In this document: one piece after another, positions 18,363 through 27,688 of the stretch | Layout of the letters: each line of letters begins with the position of its first letter | How positions within the stretch are numbered: position 1 is the first letter of the stretch | DNA from: CAIWHR01 sp963786625 | Lineage (GTDB): Bacteria > Pseudomonadota > Gammaproteobacteria > Burkholderiales > Casimicrobiaceae | DNA length: 64,000 nt | Direction: 5' to 3' | Assembly (NCBI GenBank): GCA_963786625.1 | Contig: CAWAZS010000003.1 | Location: forward strand, 62,001 to 126,000 | Notes under the pieces: generated by a model | What the model was told of the DNA's origin: nothing | Database searches by the model: none | The model's input: only the letters and a program-made list of their open reading frames with translations | Program-made: the position numbers and the translations under genes

Positions 18363-18956
18363 GTGGCGTTCGTCGAGCCGGTGACCCTCGAGGGTCGCCA
18401 CGTGACCCTGGAGCCGCTGGGTCGCGAGCACGCCGCGGCGATCCGCGACGCAGCCGCCGACGGCGAGCTGTGGCGGCTCTGGTACACCGGCGTCCCGGCG
18501 CCGGACAAGACCGAGGCATGGATCGACGCCGCGCTCGCGATGCGCGAGAAACTGGGGGCGATGCCGTTCGCGGTGCGGGACAAGGCCACGCAGGAGATCG
18601 TCGGCAGCACGCGCTACTTCAACGTCGAGGCTGCGCACCGGCGGCTCGAGATCGGCCACACGTGGTATGCGCGGCGCGCGCAGCGCACGGCGGTCAACTC
18701 GGAGTGCAAGCTGCTGCTGCTGACGCACGCGTTCGAGGCGCTCTCCTGCATCGCCGTCGAGTTCCGGACCAACTTCTTCAATTTCCAGTCGCGCGAGGCC
18801 ATCGCGCGCCTCGGGGCGAAGCAGGACGGGATCCTGCGCAACCATCAGATCCAGCCGGACGGGACGCTGCGCGACACCGTCGTCTTCAGCATCATCGGGG
18901 GCGAATGGCCGGCGGTGAAGCGCAATCTCCAGTTCCGGCTCGAGCGGAAGCGCTGA
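18363..18956 (+). CDS. GNAT family N-acetyltransferase (RimJ/RimL-like)
   Basis: A 197-residue acetyltransferase with the RimJ/RimL-type layout: an N-terminal substrate region, HRRLEIGHTWYARRAQRT near residue 95, an acetyl-CoA-binding stretch around CKLLLLTHAFEAL, and FRTNFFNFQSREAIARLGAKQDG near 140, where the conserved Asn and the RLG motif sit. It starts at GTG 18363, one base after the moxR stop, so it is coupled to moxR. It intervenes between the MoxR and VWA partners. Substrate unknown. Confidence 0.88.
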   Translation: MAFVEPVTLEGRHVTLEPLGREHAAAIRDAAADGELWRLWYTGVPAPDKTEAWIDAALAMREKLGAMPFAVRDKATQEIVGSTRYFNVEAAHRRLEIGHTWYARRAQRTAVNSECKLLLLTHAFEALSCIAVEFRTNFFNFQSREAIARLGAKQDGILRNHQIQPDGTLRDTVVFSIIGGEWPAVKRNLQFRLERKR

Positions 18957-18981
18957 ATCCTCCCGTTCGCGGCAAGGCGGC

Positions 18982-20163
18982 GTGCCCATGCTGATCGGCT
19001 TCTTCCTGCACCTCAAGTCCGCGCGGCTGCCGGTGTCCACGCGCGAATTCCTGACGCTGCTCGAGGCGCTCGAGGCGCGCGTGGTGTCGCTGTCGATCGA
19101 CGATTTCTACCACCTCGCGCGCGCCGCGCTGATCAAGGACGAGGCGCAGTTCGACCGCTACGACGTCGCGTTCGCGACCTATTTCAAGGGCGTGGACGCG
19201 CTGTTCGACATCCGCGCCGAGATCCCCGAGGAGTGGCTGCGCAAGGAGTTCGAGCGGCTGCTCACGCCGGAGGACAAGGCGAAGATCCAGGCGCTGGGCG
19301 GCTGGGACAAGCTGATGGAGACGTTCAAGAAGCGGCTCGAGGAACAGAAGGCGCGCCACGCCGGCGGGTCCAAGTGGATCGGCACCGGCGGCACCAGCCC
19401 CTTCGGCGCCTACGGCTACAACCCCGAGGGCATCCGCATCGGGCAGGCCGGCAGCGGCAACCGCAGCGCGGTCAAGGTCTGGGACGAGCGGAGCTTCCGC
19501 AATCTCGACGGCGACGTCGAGCTCAACACGCGCAACATCAAGGTCGCGCTGCGCCGGCTGCGCCGCTTCGCGCGCGAGGGCATCCCCGAGGAGCTCGACA
19601 TGGAGGGCACGATCGAGGGCACGGCGAAGAACGCCGGCTACCTCGACCTCCACCTCGTGCCCGAGCGCCGCAACCGGGTGAAGGTGCTGCTCTTCCTCGA
19701 CGTCGGCGGCTCGATGGACCCGCACGTGCGCGTCTGCGAGGAGCTGTTCTCGGCGACGAAGACCGAGTTCCGCCATCTCGAGTACTTCTACTTCCACAAC
19801 TGCGTCTACGACCACGTCTGGCGCGACAACGTGCGGCGCAATCACGAGCGCATGGCGACCTGGGACATCCTGCACAAGTACGGGCCGGACTGGAAGGTGA
19901 TCTTCGTCGGCGACGCGGCGATGAGTCCCTACGAGCTCGTCGAGGCGGGCGGATCGGTCGAGTACATGAACGACGAGCCGGGAGTGGTCTGGCTCAAGCG
20001 CATCGCCGAGCATTTCCGCCGGGTCATCTGGTGGAATCCCGAGCCCCCGCGGGCGTGGGAGTACACGCGCTCGACGCAGATCGTGCTGCAGGCGGTCGGG
20101 CCGCGGATGTTCCCGCTGACGCTGGACGGCATCGCGCGCGGCATCGACGCACTGCGGCATTGA
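18982..20163 (+). CDS. VWA domain protein, CoxE-like (MoxR partner)
   Basis: A 393-residue soluble protein of the CoxE-like VWA group. The C-terminal von Willebrand A domain begins near residue 230, with a metal-ion-dependent adhesion site variant LLFLDVGGSMDPHV. The N-terminal half is alpha-helical and family specific (STREFLTLLEALEARVV at the start, TSPFGAYGYNPEGIRIGQ in the linker). Proteins of this kind pair with MoxR ATPases. The start is GTG 18982 or ATG 18988. It is the third gene of the moxR operon. Confidence 0.9.
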   Translation: MPMLIGFFLHLKSARLPVSTREFLTLLEALEARVVSLSIDDFYHLARAALIKDEAQFDRYDVAFATYFKGVDALFDIRAEIPEEWLRKEFERLLTPEDKAKIQALGGWDKLMETFKKRLEEQKARHAGGSKWIGTGGTSPFGAYGYNPEGIRIGQAGSGNRSAVKVWDERSFRNLDGDVELNTRNIKVALRRLRRFAREGIPEELDMEGTIEGTAKNAGYLDLHLVPERRNRVKVLLFLDVGGSMDPHVRVCEELFSATKTEFRHLEYFYFHNCVYDHVWRDNVRRNHERMATWDILHKYGPDWKVIFVGDAAMSPYELVEAGGSVEYMNDEPGVVWLKRIAEHFRRVIWWNPEPPRAWEYTRSTQIVLQAVGPRMFPLTLDGIARGIDALRH

Positions 20164-20166
20164 GCG

Positions 20167-21041
20167 GTGAACCCGGCGTGGCAGTCGGCGGCCGTTGCGC
20201 TGATCGGCGGCGCAGCCGGCACTGCGCGATGGGTCGACCTCGGCGGCAGCCCGCTCAACGGCACGTGGCGGCTGGACCTCGGCCGCGAGCGCTACTTCGT
20301 CAAGACCCACGACTGCCGCGCGGCTGCCGATGCTGGAGGCCGAGGCCGACGGCTTGCGCGAGCTCGCGCGCCCCGGCGCGATTCGCGTGCCGGCGCCGGT
20401 GGCCTGCGCCAGCGCGGATGGCAGCGCGTTTCTGGTTCTCGAGTGGCTGGACCTGGCCCGCGGCGGCCGCGACGCCGCGCTCGGCACGGCGCTGGCGCAG
20501 CTCCATCGCACGACGGCCGAAGCGCACGGCTGGCATCGCGACAACACGATCGGCACGACGCCGCAGGACAACACGCGGACCGCGGACTGGGCGGCGTTCT
20601 TCCGCGACCGGCGGATAGCGCCGCAGCTCGCGCTCGCGGCGCGCAACGGCCACCGCGGAAGGCTGCAGCGCGACGGCGAGCGGCTGCTCGCGGCGCTTCC
20701 GGCTCCTGCTCGCGGGCCACGCGCCCGTCGCGTCGCTGCTGCACGGCGATCTCTGGTCGGGCAATGCCGCGCGAGTCTCGTCCGGCGAGCCGGTGATCTT
20801 CGACCCTGCCGTCTACTTCGGCGACCGGGAAGCCGATCTCGCGATGACCGGGCTCTTCGGCGGCTTCGGCGCCGACTTCTACGCGGCGTACGCGGCCGCG
20901 TGGCCGCCGGAGGCCGGTCATGCGGTCCGCCGCACGCTGTACAACCTCTACCACGTGCTCAACCACCTCAACCTGTTCGGCGGAGGCTACGGCGCGCAGG
21001 CCGAGGCGATGATCGGACAGCTGCTCGCGGAAGCGCGCTGA
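20167..21041 (+). pseudogene. Fructosamine / ketosamine-3-kinase family protein, two frame breaks
   Basis: The three reading frames join into one fructosamine-kinase-like (aminoglycoside phosphotransferase fold) protein of about 290 residues, a deglycation enzyme type. The N-terminus (GTG 20167) includes LNGTWRLDLGRERYFVKTH. The middle, in the next frame from about 20325, runs from MLEAEADGLREL through RDNTIGTTPQDNT. The C-terminal part, from about 20705, carries the catalytic HGDLWSGN and FDPAVYFGDREADLAM. Both breaks act as +1 insertions. All catalytic motifs survive, so sequence error is at least as likely as real decay. It follows the VWA gene by three bases. Confidence 0.8.
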
Positions 21042-21088
21042 GCTCCGCGCGCCGCGTTCGACGTCGCTGCGTCAGCCAGGTCGCCCGG

Positions 21089-21397
21089 TCATTCGGTGAG
21101 CGAGCGAAAGATCTCGACCTCGGCGGGAGCGGCGGTCAGCCCTTCCTTCTCGCGGCGTTGCCGGTAGGCGGCGATGTGCGGCGACCTGCGGTGGACGTCG
21201 AAGGCTGCGGCATCCGCGTACATCTCGTAGAACAGGAAGAGCTCGGAGTCCGTGGTCGAGCGGTGGACACGATAGACCAGGCACCCGGGCTCGGCGCTCC
21301 GCACTGCGGAGGCCTGCTCCGCAAGCAGCGCCGCCAGCGCGTCGCCCTTGCCGTTCGCTGCCCTGATCCTTGCCACGACGGTGAGTACGTTGGCCAT
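21089..21397 (-). CDS. Antibiotic biosynthesis monooxygenase (ABM / YgiN-like) family protein
   Basis: A 102-residue dimeric ferredoxin-like-fold protein of the ABM superfamily, comparable in size to YgiN-type quinol monooxygenases. Visible are VLTVVARIRAANGKGDALAAL at the N-terminus, EPGCLVYRVHRSTTD near residue 40, FLFYEMYADAAAFDVHR near 60 and SPHIAAYRQ. The ATG at 21395-21397 is chosen; longer frames upstream do not resemble the family. The substrate is unknown. It lies downstream of the amine-oxidase-like gene on the same strand. Confidence 0.85.
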   Translation of the reverse strand: MANVLTVVARIRAANGKGDALAALLAEQASAVRSAEPGCLVYRVHRSTTDSELFLFYEMYADAAAFDVHRRSPHIAAYRQRREKEGLTAAPAEVEIFRSLTE

Positions 21398-21485
21398 TCG
21401 GAAGACACTCCTATGCAGGCGATCGTCCCTGCGCCGGATGGCGGCAGGCAAGCGAGCATACCCGCGTCGATGGGGCGCGCACAGG

Positions 21486-22823
21486 TCAGATCGGCAGCCG
21501 GTCGCGCCAGCGGTAGAAGCGGATCGACGGCGCGAGGAACCAGGGATTGCCGGTGTAGAAGGGCCGCGTCGAGAACGGCAGATCGTCGAACGCCGTGCGC
21601 CCTTCCGCCCGCCCGAGCACCTGCTGACCGATGCGCATGCCGAGATAGCCGCCCATGCCGACACCGGAGCCGCAGTAGCCGGTCGCGTACCAGACGCCTT
21701 CGTGCCGGCCCACGTGCATCAGCTCGTCGAACGTGTAGGCGACGAAGCCGCACCACGAGTGGCTGATGCGCGCGCCCGCCAGGCCGGGGAAGATCTTGAC
21801 GAGGTCGGCGTGCAGCATGGGACCGCTGATCGCGGGGTCGGTCTCGCTCACCGAGACGCGTCCGCCGAACAGGATGCGCCGCCGATCGGCGGACGCGCGG
21901 TAATAGAACACGACCTTGCGCGTGTCGCTGACGATGCGGTTGCGCGGGATGAGCTTCGCGACCACGCCTTCCGGCATCGGCTCGGTCGCGATCACGTAGC
22001 TGCCGATCGGGATGACCCGCCGCTGCAGCCACGGCGTGAGCGGCCCGGTGTAGCCGTCGGTCGCGATCACCACGTCCCGGGCGCGCATCGTGCCGCGGGT
22101 CGTCGTCAGGCGGAATCCGGCCCCGTCCTTCTCGATGCCGCTCACCGCGCAGCGCGCGACCACCGTCACGCCGGAAGCCTGCGCGCGCTCGAGCAGCCCC
22201 TGGTGATAGCGCGCGGGATCGATCGACGCGTGCTGCGCGTAGACGACGCCTCCGAAATAGGCGTCGGTGTCGATCTCGCTTCTCTGCTCCGAGCGTGGCA
22301 CGACCTGCGCCTCGACCTCGAGGCCCTTCGGCTGGTTCTCCACCTTCTTCACCAGCGCCGCGAACTGCGCGGCGTTGTGGGCGGCGTGGAAGCGGCCGAC
22401 GACGCCGAAGTCGCAGTCGATCTGCTCGCCCCGGACGAACTCGCCGGTCCATTCGAGCGAGCGCTGCCCCTCCTTCAGGATGTCGAACGCCTTCTGCGGC
22501 CCGTACCGGCGCGCGAGCGTCTCGTACGTCGGCTTGACGCTGGTCGAGATCTGCCCGCCGTTGCGCGTGCTGCAGCCGAAGCCCGCGTCCTCGGCGTCGA
22601 ACACGACGGTGTGCCGGCCGCCGCGCGCCGTCTGCAGCGCGGCATGGAGACCGGTGTAACCCGAGCCGACGATCGCGACGTCGGCGCTGTGCGGCCATTC
22701 GACCGCGGGCAGCGAAGGCCGCGGCACGTGGTCCCACCAGTACGGAGTGAGCCTGGCGTCCGGGGCGAAGAGCGGGTTGCCGTCGACCTGCGTTCGCGTT
22801 TGGGGGCCTGAGGGGTTTGTCAT
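21486..22823 (-). CDS. FAD-dependent amine oxidoreductase (PuuB / gamma-glutamylputrescine oxidase-like)
   Basis: A 445-residue D-amino-acid-oxidase-fold flavoprotein. The FAD-binding motif VAIVGSGYTGLHAALQTARG begins near residue 50, and the second nucleotide segment DVVIATDGYTGPLTPWL lies near 260. GFGCSTRNGGQI (near 83) and the C-terminal ATGYCGSGVGMGGYLG are typical of the PuuB-like branch that oxidises gamma-glutamylated or free amines. The ATG at 22821-22823 overlaps the stop of the upstream GMC gene in an ATGA arrangement, so the two should be translationally coupled. A polyamine-type ABC importer lies 5 kb away, which is suggestive but not proof of substrate. Confidence 0.88.
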   Translation of the reverse strand: MTNPSGPQTRTQVDGNPLFAPDARLTPYWWDHVPRPSLPAVEWPHSADVAIVGSGYTGLHAALQTARGGRHTVVFDAEDAGFGCSTRNGGQISTSVKPTYETLARRYGPQKAFDILKEGQRSLEWTGEFVRGEQIDCDFGVVGRFHAAHNAAQFAALVKKVENQPKGLEVEAQVVPRSEQRSEIDTDAYFGGVVYAQHASIDPARYHQGLLERAQASGVTVVARCAVSGIEKDGAGFRLTTTRGTMRARDVVIATDGYTGPLTPWLQRRVIPIGSYVIATEPMPEGVVAKLIPRNRIVSDTRKVVFYYRASADRRRILFGGRVSVSETDPAISGPMLHADLVKIFPGLAGARISHSWCGFVAYTFDELMHVGRHEGVWYATGYCGSGVGMGGYLGMRIGQQVLGRAEGRTAFDDLPFSTRPFYTGNPWFLAPSIRFYRWRDRLPI

Positions 22824-24445
22824 GATCGGTCTGCATCCTCCAGCACGAGATCCGCGCCCCTTTCCGCGAGCATGATCACCGGCGCGTTGGTGTTGCCCGA
22901 GGTGACCGCCGGGAACACCGACGCGTCGACGATGCGCAGGCCGTCGATGCCGTGCACGCGCAGCCGGTGATCGACGACCGCCTCGCGCGGCGCGGGGCCC
23001 ATCCGGCAGGTGCTGACCGGATGGAACACGCTCGAGCAGCGCTCGCGGATGTCCTCGGCGATCTGCTCGCGCGTCTGCACGCGCGGGCCCGGATGCATCT
23101 CCTCGTCGATCACCGCCGCGAGCGACGGCGTGGCGGCCAGCGTGCGCAGGAACCGCGCGCCTTCGACGAGCTCCGCGAGGTCGTGCTCGGTCGCGAGCGA
23201 ATTCGGCACGATGCGCGGCGCCTCGAACGGGTCCGGCGAGCGGATCTCGAGATGGCCCCGGCTCTCCGGCCGGCACGGCTGCGCGGAGAGCAGGAATCCC
23301 GGGAACGGATCGGGGCTCATCAGCGGCCGCTTGCCCCTCGGCGCGCGCGTGTAGGACAGCGGCGAGAAATAGAGCTGCATGTTCGGACGGTCGAGACCGG
23401 GCCGCGAGCGCATGAATCCGCCCGCCTGGTTGACGGACAGCGCGAGCGGACCGCGGCGCGTGGCGAGGTAGCGCAAGGCCGGCGACGAGCTTGCCGTGCC
23501 ACGGCCGCAACTGCTCGTTGAGCGAGGGCACGCGCGAGCGATACAGGTAATCGATGCAGAGGTGATCCTGCAGGTGGCGGCCGACCGCAGGGCTGTCGTG
23601 GACGACCGGAATGCCGAGCGAGCGCAGATGCGCGACCGGTCCCACGCCGGAGAGCTGCAGGAGCTGCGGCGTGTTTATGGCTCCGGCGCTCAGGACGATC
23701 TCGCGTGCGGCCCGGGCGGTGTGCGTCGTGCCCAGTTGCACGTAGGTGACGGTCGTCGCGCGACTGCCGTCGAAGCCGATGGCCGTCACGTGCGCCTGCG
23801 TCTCGACGACGAGGTTCGCGCGCCGCATCGCCGGCCTCAGATAGGCGCTCGCGGTCGAAACGCGGCGCCCGTCGCGCACGGTGATCTCGTAGTGGCCGAC
23901 ACCCTCCTGGCTCTCGCCGTTGAAGTCGGCGTTGCGCGGAATCCCGGCCTCGGCGCCCGCGCGCAGGAACACCTCGCACAGCGGATGCGCGTCGGCGCTG
24001 ATGTCGGCGATGGCGATCGGCCCGCCGGCGCCACGCACCACGCGCATCGGCCGCGCGGGCTGTCCTCCAGCTTGCGGAAGTACGGCAGCACGTCGCGCCA
24101 GCCCCAGCCGGGGTTGCCGGCGGCCGCCCATGCGTCGAAGTCCTCAGGCTGGCCGCGCACGAACACCATGGCGTTGATCGCGCCCGAGCCGCCCAGGAGC
24201 TTGCCGCGCGGCCAGTAGCCGGAGCGTCCGGCAAGCGCGGCCTCGGGCTCGGTGCGGTACATCCAGTTGACGCGCGGCTCGAAGAAGCACTTGCCGTAGC
24301 CGATCGGCACCTGCACCCAGAAGCGCTGGTCGCTGCCGCCCGCTTCGAGCAGGAGCACGCGATGGCGTCCATTCGCGGTGAGCCGGTCGGCGAGCACGCA
24401 GCCCGCCGAGCCTGCGCCCACGATGATGTAGTCGAATGCGTTCAC
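22820..24445 (-). pseudogene. GMC family oxidoreductase (choline/alcohol dehydrogenase-like), two compensating frame breaks
   Basis: The pieces join into a GMC flavoprotein of about 540 residues. The start is GTG 24443-24445, giving FDYIIVGAGSAGCVLADRL. GGSGAINAMVFVRGQPEDFD follows. Around 24060 the frame shifts (one base missing) into the segment with LSAGAINTPQLLQLSGVG. Around 23475 it shifts back (one base extra) into the C-terminal part with VFHPVSTCRMG and the active-site region FPAVTSGNTNAPVIM. All GMC signature motifs survive, so the gene may be intact. It is coupled by an ATGA overlap to the amine-oxidase-like gene and divergent from the enolase-superfamily gene. Confidence 0.85.
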
Positions 24446-24616
24446 GGCTCGCCGTCCGGCGCGGAAGGGCAATCCGCGCGCCTGACCATTGCTTGCCGCC
24501 CTGCGTCGCGAAGGCGCAGACGGTATCATGAATCGCTCAAGATGAACCTTGGAGCGGGCCCGCTGCGGCCCGCATCGATCTTTCGACGGCGGGCATTGCG
24601 GCCAGGGCGGAGACGC

Positions 24617-25720
24617 ATGAGGATCCAGCGCATCGAGACGTTCTGCAACCGATTCGTCGGCTTTGTCCGGGTCACAACCGACGACGGGTCGCAGGGCTGG
24701 GGGCAGGTTTCGGCCTACAACGCCGACATCACGAGCCAGATCCTGCACCGGCAGGTCGCGCCGTGGTCGCTCGGACGTGACGCGCTCGACATCGCGACGC
24801 TGATCGATCTCATCCCGGAGCGCGAGCACAAGTTCCCCGGGTCGTACCTGTGCCGTGCGATGTGCGGACTGGACACTGCGCTGTGGGACCTGCGCGGCCG
24901 GCTCGAGGGCAAGAGCGTCTGCGAGATGCTCGGCGGCACGCCGCGACCGCTTCGCGCGTACGCGTCGTCGATGAAACGCGACATCACGCCGCGCGACGAG
25001 GCCGCGCGCCTGTCCGCCCTTCGCGACCGCTTCGGTTTCGATGCCTTCAAGTTCCGCGTCGGCGCCGAGTATGGCCACGACGTCGACGAATGGCCGGGCC
25101 GCACCGAGGAGATCATTCCGACGATTCGCAAGGAACTCGGGCGCGACGTCGCGCTGCTGGTCGACGCGAACAGCGGCTTCTCGGTCAAGCGCGCGATCGA
25201 GGTCGGGCAACTGCTCGAGCAGCATGGCATCAGCCACTACGAGGAGCCATGCCTCTACTGGGAGCTCGAGCAGACGAAGGAGGTGCGCGACGCGCTCGAC
25301 GTGGACGTCGCGGGCGGCGAGCAGGATTGCTTCATGCCGGTGTGGAAGCAGATGATCGCCATGCGTGTGGTCGACATCGTACAGCCGGATGTCTGCTACA
25401 TGGGCGGGATGGTGCGCACGCTGCGCGTGGCGAAGATGGCGGAGGAGGCCGGCCTCCCGTGCACGCCGCACAGCGCCAATCTGACGATGGTGACGCTCTT
25501 CACGATGCACCTGCTGGGCGCGATCCCCAACGCCGGCAAGTACCTCGAATTGTCGATCGAGGGGCCGGACTACTATCCGTGGCAGGAAGGACTGTTCGTG
25601 CGCTCGCCGTACACGGTGGTCGACGGCAAGGTCACGATCCCCAGCGACCCCGGATGGGGCGTCGAGATCGACCCCGCCTGGCTCTCGCAAGCGACGTACC
25701 AGATGAGCGAGGCGGGATGA
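24617..25720 (+). CDS. Mandelate racemase / muconate lactonizing enzyme family protein (enolase superfamily)
   Basis: A 367-residue enolase-superfamily enzyme with N-terminal capping domain and C-terminal barrel, expected to abstract an alpha-proton from a carboxylate, most often as a sugar-acid dehydratase. Metal-ligand segments are LLVDANSGF, HYEEPC and VAGGEQDCF; CTPHSANLTMV near residue 290 carries a candidate base histidine. The usual KxK base motif reads KFR, so the second lysine is arginine. The ATG at 24617 gives a normal N-terminus. A GC-rich hairpin at 25729-25748 lies just after the stop. Neighbours (GMC and amine oxidoreductases, divergent) do not fix the substrate. Confidence 0.88.
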   Translation: MRIQRIETFCNRFVGFVRVTTDDGSQGWGQVSAYNADITSQILHRQVAPWSLGRDALDIATLIDLIPEREHKFPGSYLCRAMCGLDTALWDLRGRLEGKSVCEMLGGTPRPLRAYASSMKRDITPRDEAARLSALRDRFGFDAFKFRVGAEYGHDVDEWPGRTEEIIPTIRKELGRDVALLVDANSGFSVKRAIEVGQLLEQHGISHYEEPCLYWELEQTKEVRDALDVDVAGGEQDCFMPVWKQMIAMRVVDIVQPDVCYMGGMVRTLRVAKMAEEAGLPCTPHSANLTMVTLFTMHLLGAIPNAGKYLELSIEGPDYYPWQEGLFVRSPYTVVDGKVTIPSDPGWGVEIDPAWLSQATYQMSEAG

Positions 25721-25908
25721 GTCGTCCCGGTCGGGATCGGACCCGACCAAACGTGCCGGATCGGATTGAAACTGTTGCGGTCGACGCTCGGGTTCGACCC
25801 TTTGGCGACATCGGGCAACTCAGAAGCGGACGCTCGACGGCGAGGTAGCCGGTGGCCCGAGGACCGCCGCGAAGCTCGGCCCATGGGACGCAGGCGTTGA
25901 ACCTCGGG

Positions 25909-26352
25909 TCAGGTTGAATACCGCATGTGGAAGAAATACTCGCTCTCGTCCTCCACGCCAAAACCCAAGCGTTCGTAGAAACGCCTCGCGGGATTGACCT
26001 TCAGCACGTCCAGCCGCAATGGCACGCGGCGCGCCGCGGCTTCCCTTTGAAGTGCAGATACAAGGTAACAACCAATGCCGCGGCCTTGATGGCTTGGGAG
26101 CAAACACAGCATTTGGAGGCGAACCTCATTGGGCAACCTCTCGACAATCAGAATTCCCGCGTCTACCTCGCCCACCACGATTACGCTTGCGCCAGGATCG
26201 ACGCTGTCTTCGGCTGCCTCTCGACGCCGCGGCTCCTCCTCCCACGCTCCCCCTGCAGCAATGACGTGGACGCGCATGGTTTGCTCTGTGACGTCGTAGA
26301 ACAGATCCGCATCCGCATTTCGGGAAGCACGCAATGCGGCGGCCAGCGCCAT
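25909..26352 (-). CDS. GNAT family N-acetyltransferase
   Basis: A 147-residue acetyltransferase. The acetyl-CoA-binding motif A is clear as CLLPSHQGRGIGCYLVSAL near residue 85, followed by the motif B region NPARRFYERLGFGVEDE. Before it, DAGILIVERLPNEV matches a group of small GNAT proteins with similar spacing. The first residues are somewhat short for that group, so the true start may lie slightly upstream. Base composition is visibly less GC-rich than the flanking metabolic genes. The next gene upstream on the same strand ends 18 bases before this start. Substrate unknown. Confidence 0.75.
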   Translation of the reverse strand: MALAAALRASRNADADLFYDVTEQTMRVHVIAAGGAWEEEPRRREAAEDSVDPGASVIVVGEVDAGILIVERLPNEVRLQMLCLLPSHQGRGIGCYLVSALQREAAARRVPLRLDVLKVNPARRFYERLGFGVEDESEYFFHMRYST

Positions 26353-26370
26353 GGATAAAACCGTCGCCCG

Positions 26371-26853
26371 CTACTTCTGAGGCGGCGTTCCCGATGCTGG
26401 GGGCGCGGCAGGTGTCGGCGAGGTGGGCACGACAATGCCTGGCGCGAGCGGAATGTCCTCGACCGCCTTGACGCCGTCCACCCAGTAGCGGGTATCGCCG
26501 AAGCAGCTGCCCGGCAAGCCAACCTTTTCGTGGTAATGCAGCGACACGCGTTTGCCCATCGCGACGTTGATCTGCTGCGCCACACCTTCGTCCCACACGG
26601 TGAACAAGAACTTCTCCTGCGCTGTACCCGGCATCGTGACCAAGGCGATTTCACCCTCCCAGGTCTTGCAAATCCAGCCTTTCTTCGAGAATTTCTGCAC
26701 CCATCCTGCACGTTCGCCGGACGAGTAACTCCAGGACATCATGGCCCAAATCCAAAGGGCTGCGAGTGCGATCACGGCAAGCAGCACGAACAAGATCCAG
26801 CCTGAACGGCGTCGGGACGAATTCGAAGCGGGTTGGGGAGTGATGGTAGGCAT
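26371..26853 (-). CDS. Hypothetical single-pass membrane protein
   Basis: A 160-residue protein with one N-terminal transmembrane helix (about residues 18-40), followed by a compact domain containing SSGERAGWVQKFSKKGW and CKTWEGEIALVTMPG, then a Pro/Ala/Thr-rich C-terminal tail. The GERAG / KGW / KTWEGE pattern looks like that of conserved proteobacterial proteins of unknown function that I recall only as hypothetical. With this topology the domain would be periplasmic. It lies just upstream of the GNAT gene, in DNA of lower GC than its surroundings. Confidence 0.65.
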   Translation of the reverse strand: MPTITPQPASNSSRRRSGWILFVLLAVIALAALWIWAMMSWSYSSGERAGWVQKFSKKGWICKTWEGEIALVTMPGTAQEKFLFTVWDEGVAQQINVAMGKRVSLHYHEKVGLPGSCFGDTRYWVDGVKAVEDIPLAPGIVVPTSPTPAAPPASGTPPQK

Positions 26854-27264
26854 GGTCGATCAACTTGGGTCGGGGTCACGATGCATGCGTGGGTCCGGCA
26901 TTCCGCACATGGCGACGGTGCGCTCGAGGTCGGGATGGTAGCTGAAATCCGATGGGGGGCGGGCGAGGTGTCATCCCATCAGGCGCAGACAAGTCCGACG
27001 TTAGGCCGTACGCAAAGTCTGCAATAGAGACCGTAGCTCGACCGCCGGCTTCTGGCCGCACTGGGACCGTCACGCGCCCGCAGGTCAAACTGGCCGGTCC
27101 TCGCGACGCTCAGCCTTGCCGTCGCGCCTTCGCGCAACGTGTGCAGGCATTTTCGGTTGCCTGCGCTACACTCCCGCAGCGTTTCGGTTAGGGACGCCTG
27201 TTTCGACCGACACCCCCGGGTGATGGTCGCTTCCTCCGCCGCGGTATGAGCACCAACACAGACA
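26854..27264. other. Non-coding stretch without recognisable gene
   Basis: About 410 bases in which neither strand carries a convincing gene. A degenerate REP-like half (GTGGGTCCGGCATTCCGCAC) starts at 26889. A single GTTAGGC at 27000-27006 resembles an integron core site but has no partner. The stretch ends at a truncated aminopeptidase remnant, and the whole area looks like scarred, rearranged DNA. Confidence 0.5.
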
Positions 27265-27483
27265 ATGGCCTCATATTTCGACAATACCGGCAGGAAGGAT
27301 GTGTGGACCGGTGGTGTCCGGATGATTCCTGTCGAGACACCGAAGGGCACGTTCGGCGTCTGGACGAAGCGCGTGGGCAACAAACCGACCGTGAAGCTGC
27401 TGCTTCTTCATGGCGGTCCGGCAGCCACGCATGAGTACTTCGAGGCGTTCGACAGCTGCTTGCCAGCGGCGGGCATCGAGTAG
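27265..27483 (+). pseudogene. Proline iminopeptidase N-terminal fragment (truncated)
   Basis: A 72-residue frame that matches only the first quarter of a proline iminopeptidase-type alpha/beta hydrolase. The N-terminus carries VRMIPVETPKGTFGVWTKR, and the oxyanion-loop segment LLLHGGPAATHEYFEAF is recognisable near residue 47. The frame then stops after AAGIE, where a full gene would go on through the aromatic YDQ-type strand to the catalytic serine. None of the catalytic triad is present downstream in any frame. IS-like terminal repeats begin about 110 bases further on, which suggests an insertion or deletion event cut the gene. Confidence 0.7.
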
Positions 27484-27596
27484 CTGGAGCAGAAAGAGTT
27501 TGGCGGCGTTGCGCAATTGCGGCATGATTCGACGCGTCGCCGCGCGGATCGCCCCCCGCGTTGCACCCCCAAGCCGGTATGGCCACGAACTCAGAA

Positions 27597-27650
27597 TGGC
27601 ACTTTTCCAACGGCTGACTTCCACCTAGACTGCCACTTTTCCCGGTGACA
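27597..27650. repeat. Paired TGGCACTTTTCC / TGCCACTTTTCC repeats, possible IS21-type end remnant
   Basis: Two 12-base direct repeats (27597-27608 and 27631-27642, one mismatch, 34 bases apart) end at GGTGACA. Multiple direct terminal repeats containing a GGAAAAGTGGCA-type core and finishing in TG/CA are, in my memory, typical of IS21-family ends. No istA or istB gene is present, so this would be a scar. It lies between the truncated aminopeptidase and the potD-like gene. Confidence 0.45.
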
Positions 27651-27688
27651 TGCCCGTCGAGGCTGACCGGATCCACGGAGGAATCGAA

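Noticed and set aside
25721..25908. GC hairpin at 25729-25748 after the enolase-superfamily gene as an intrinsic terminator
   Set aside because: The stem is seven bases and is not followed by a T-run.
26990..27010. GTTAGGC at 27000-27006, resembling an integron attC core site, near small lower-GC genes
   Set aside because: No matching RYYYAAC partner within a plausible distance, no second site, no integrase, and the two nearby ORFs are only 18 bases apart, too close for an attC between them.
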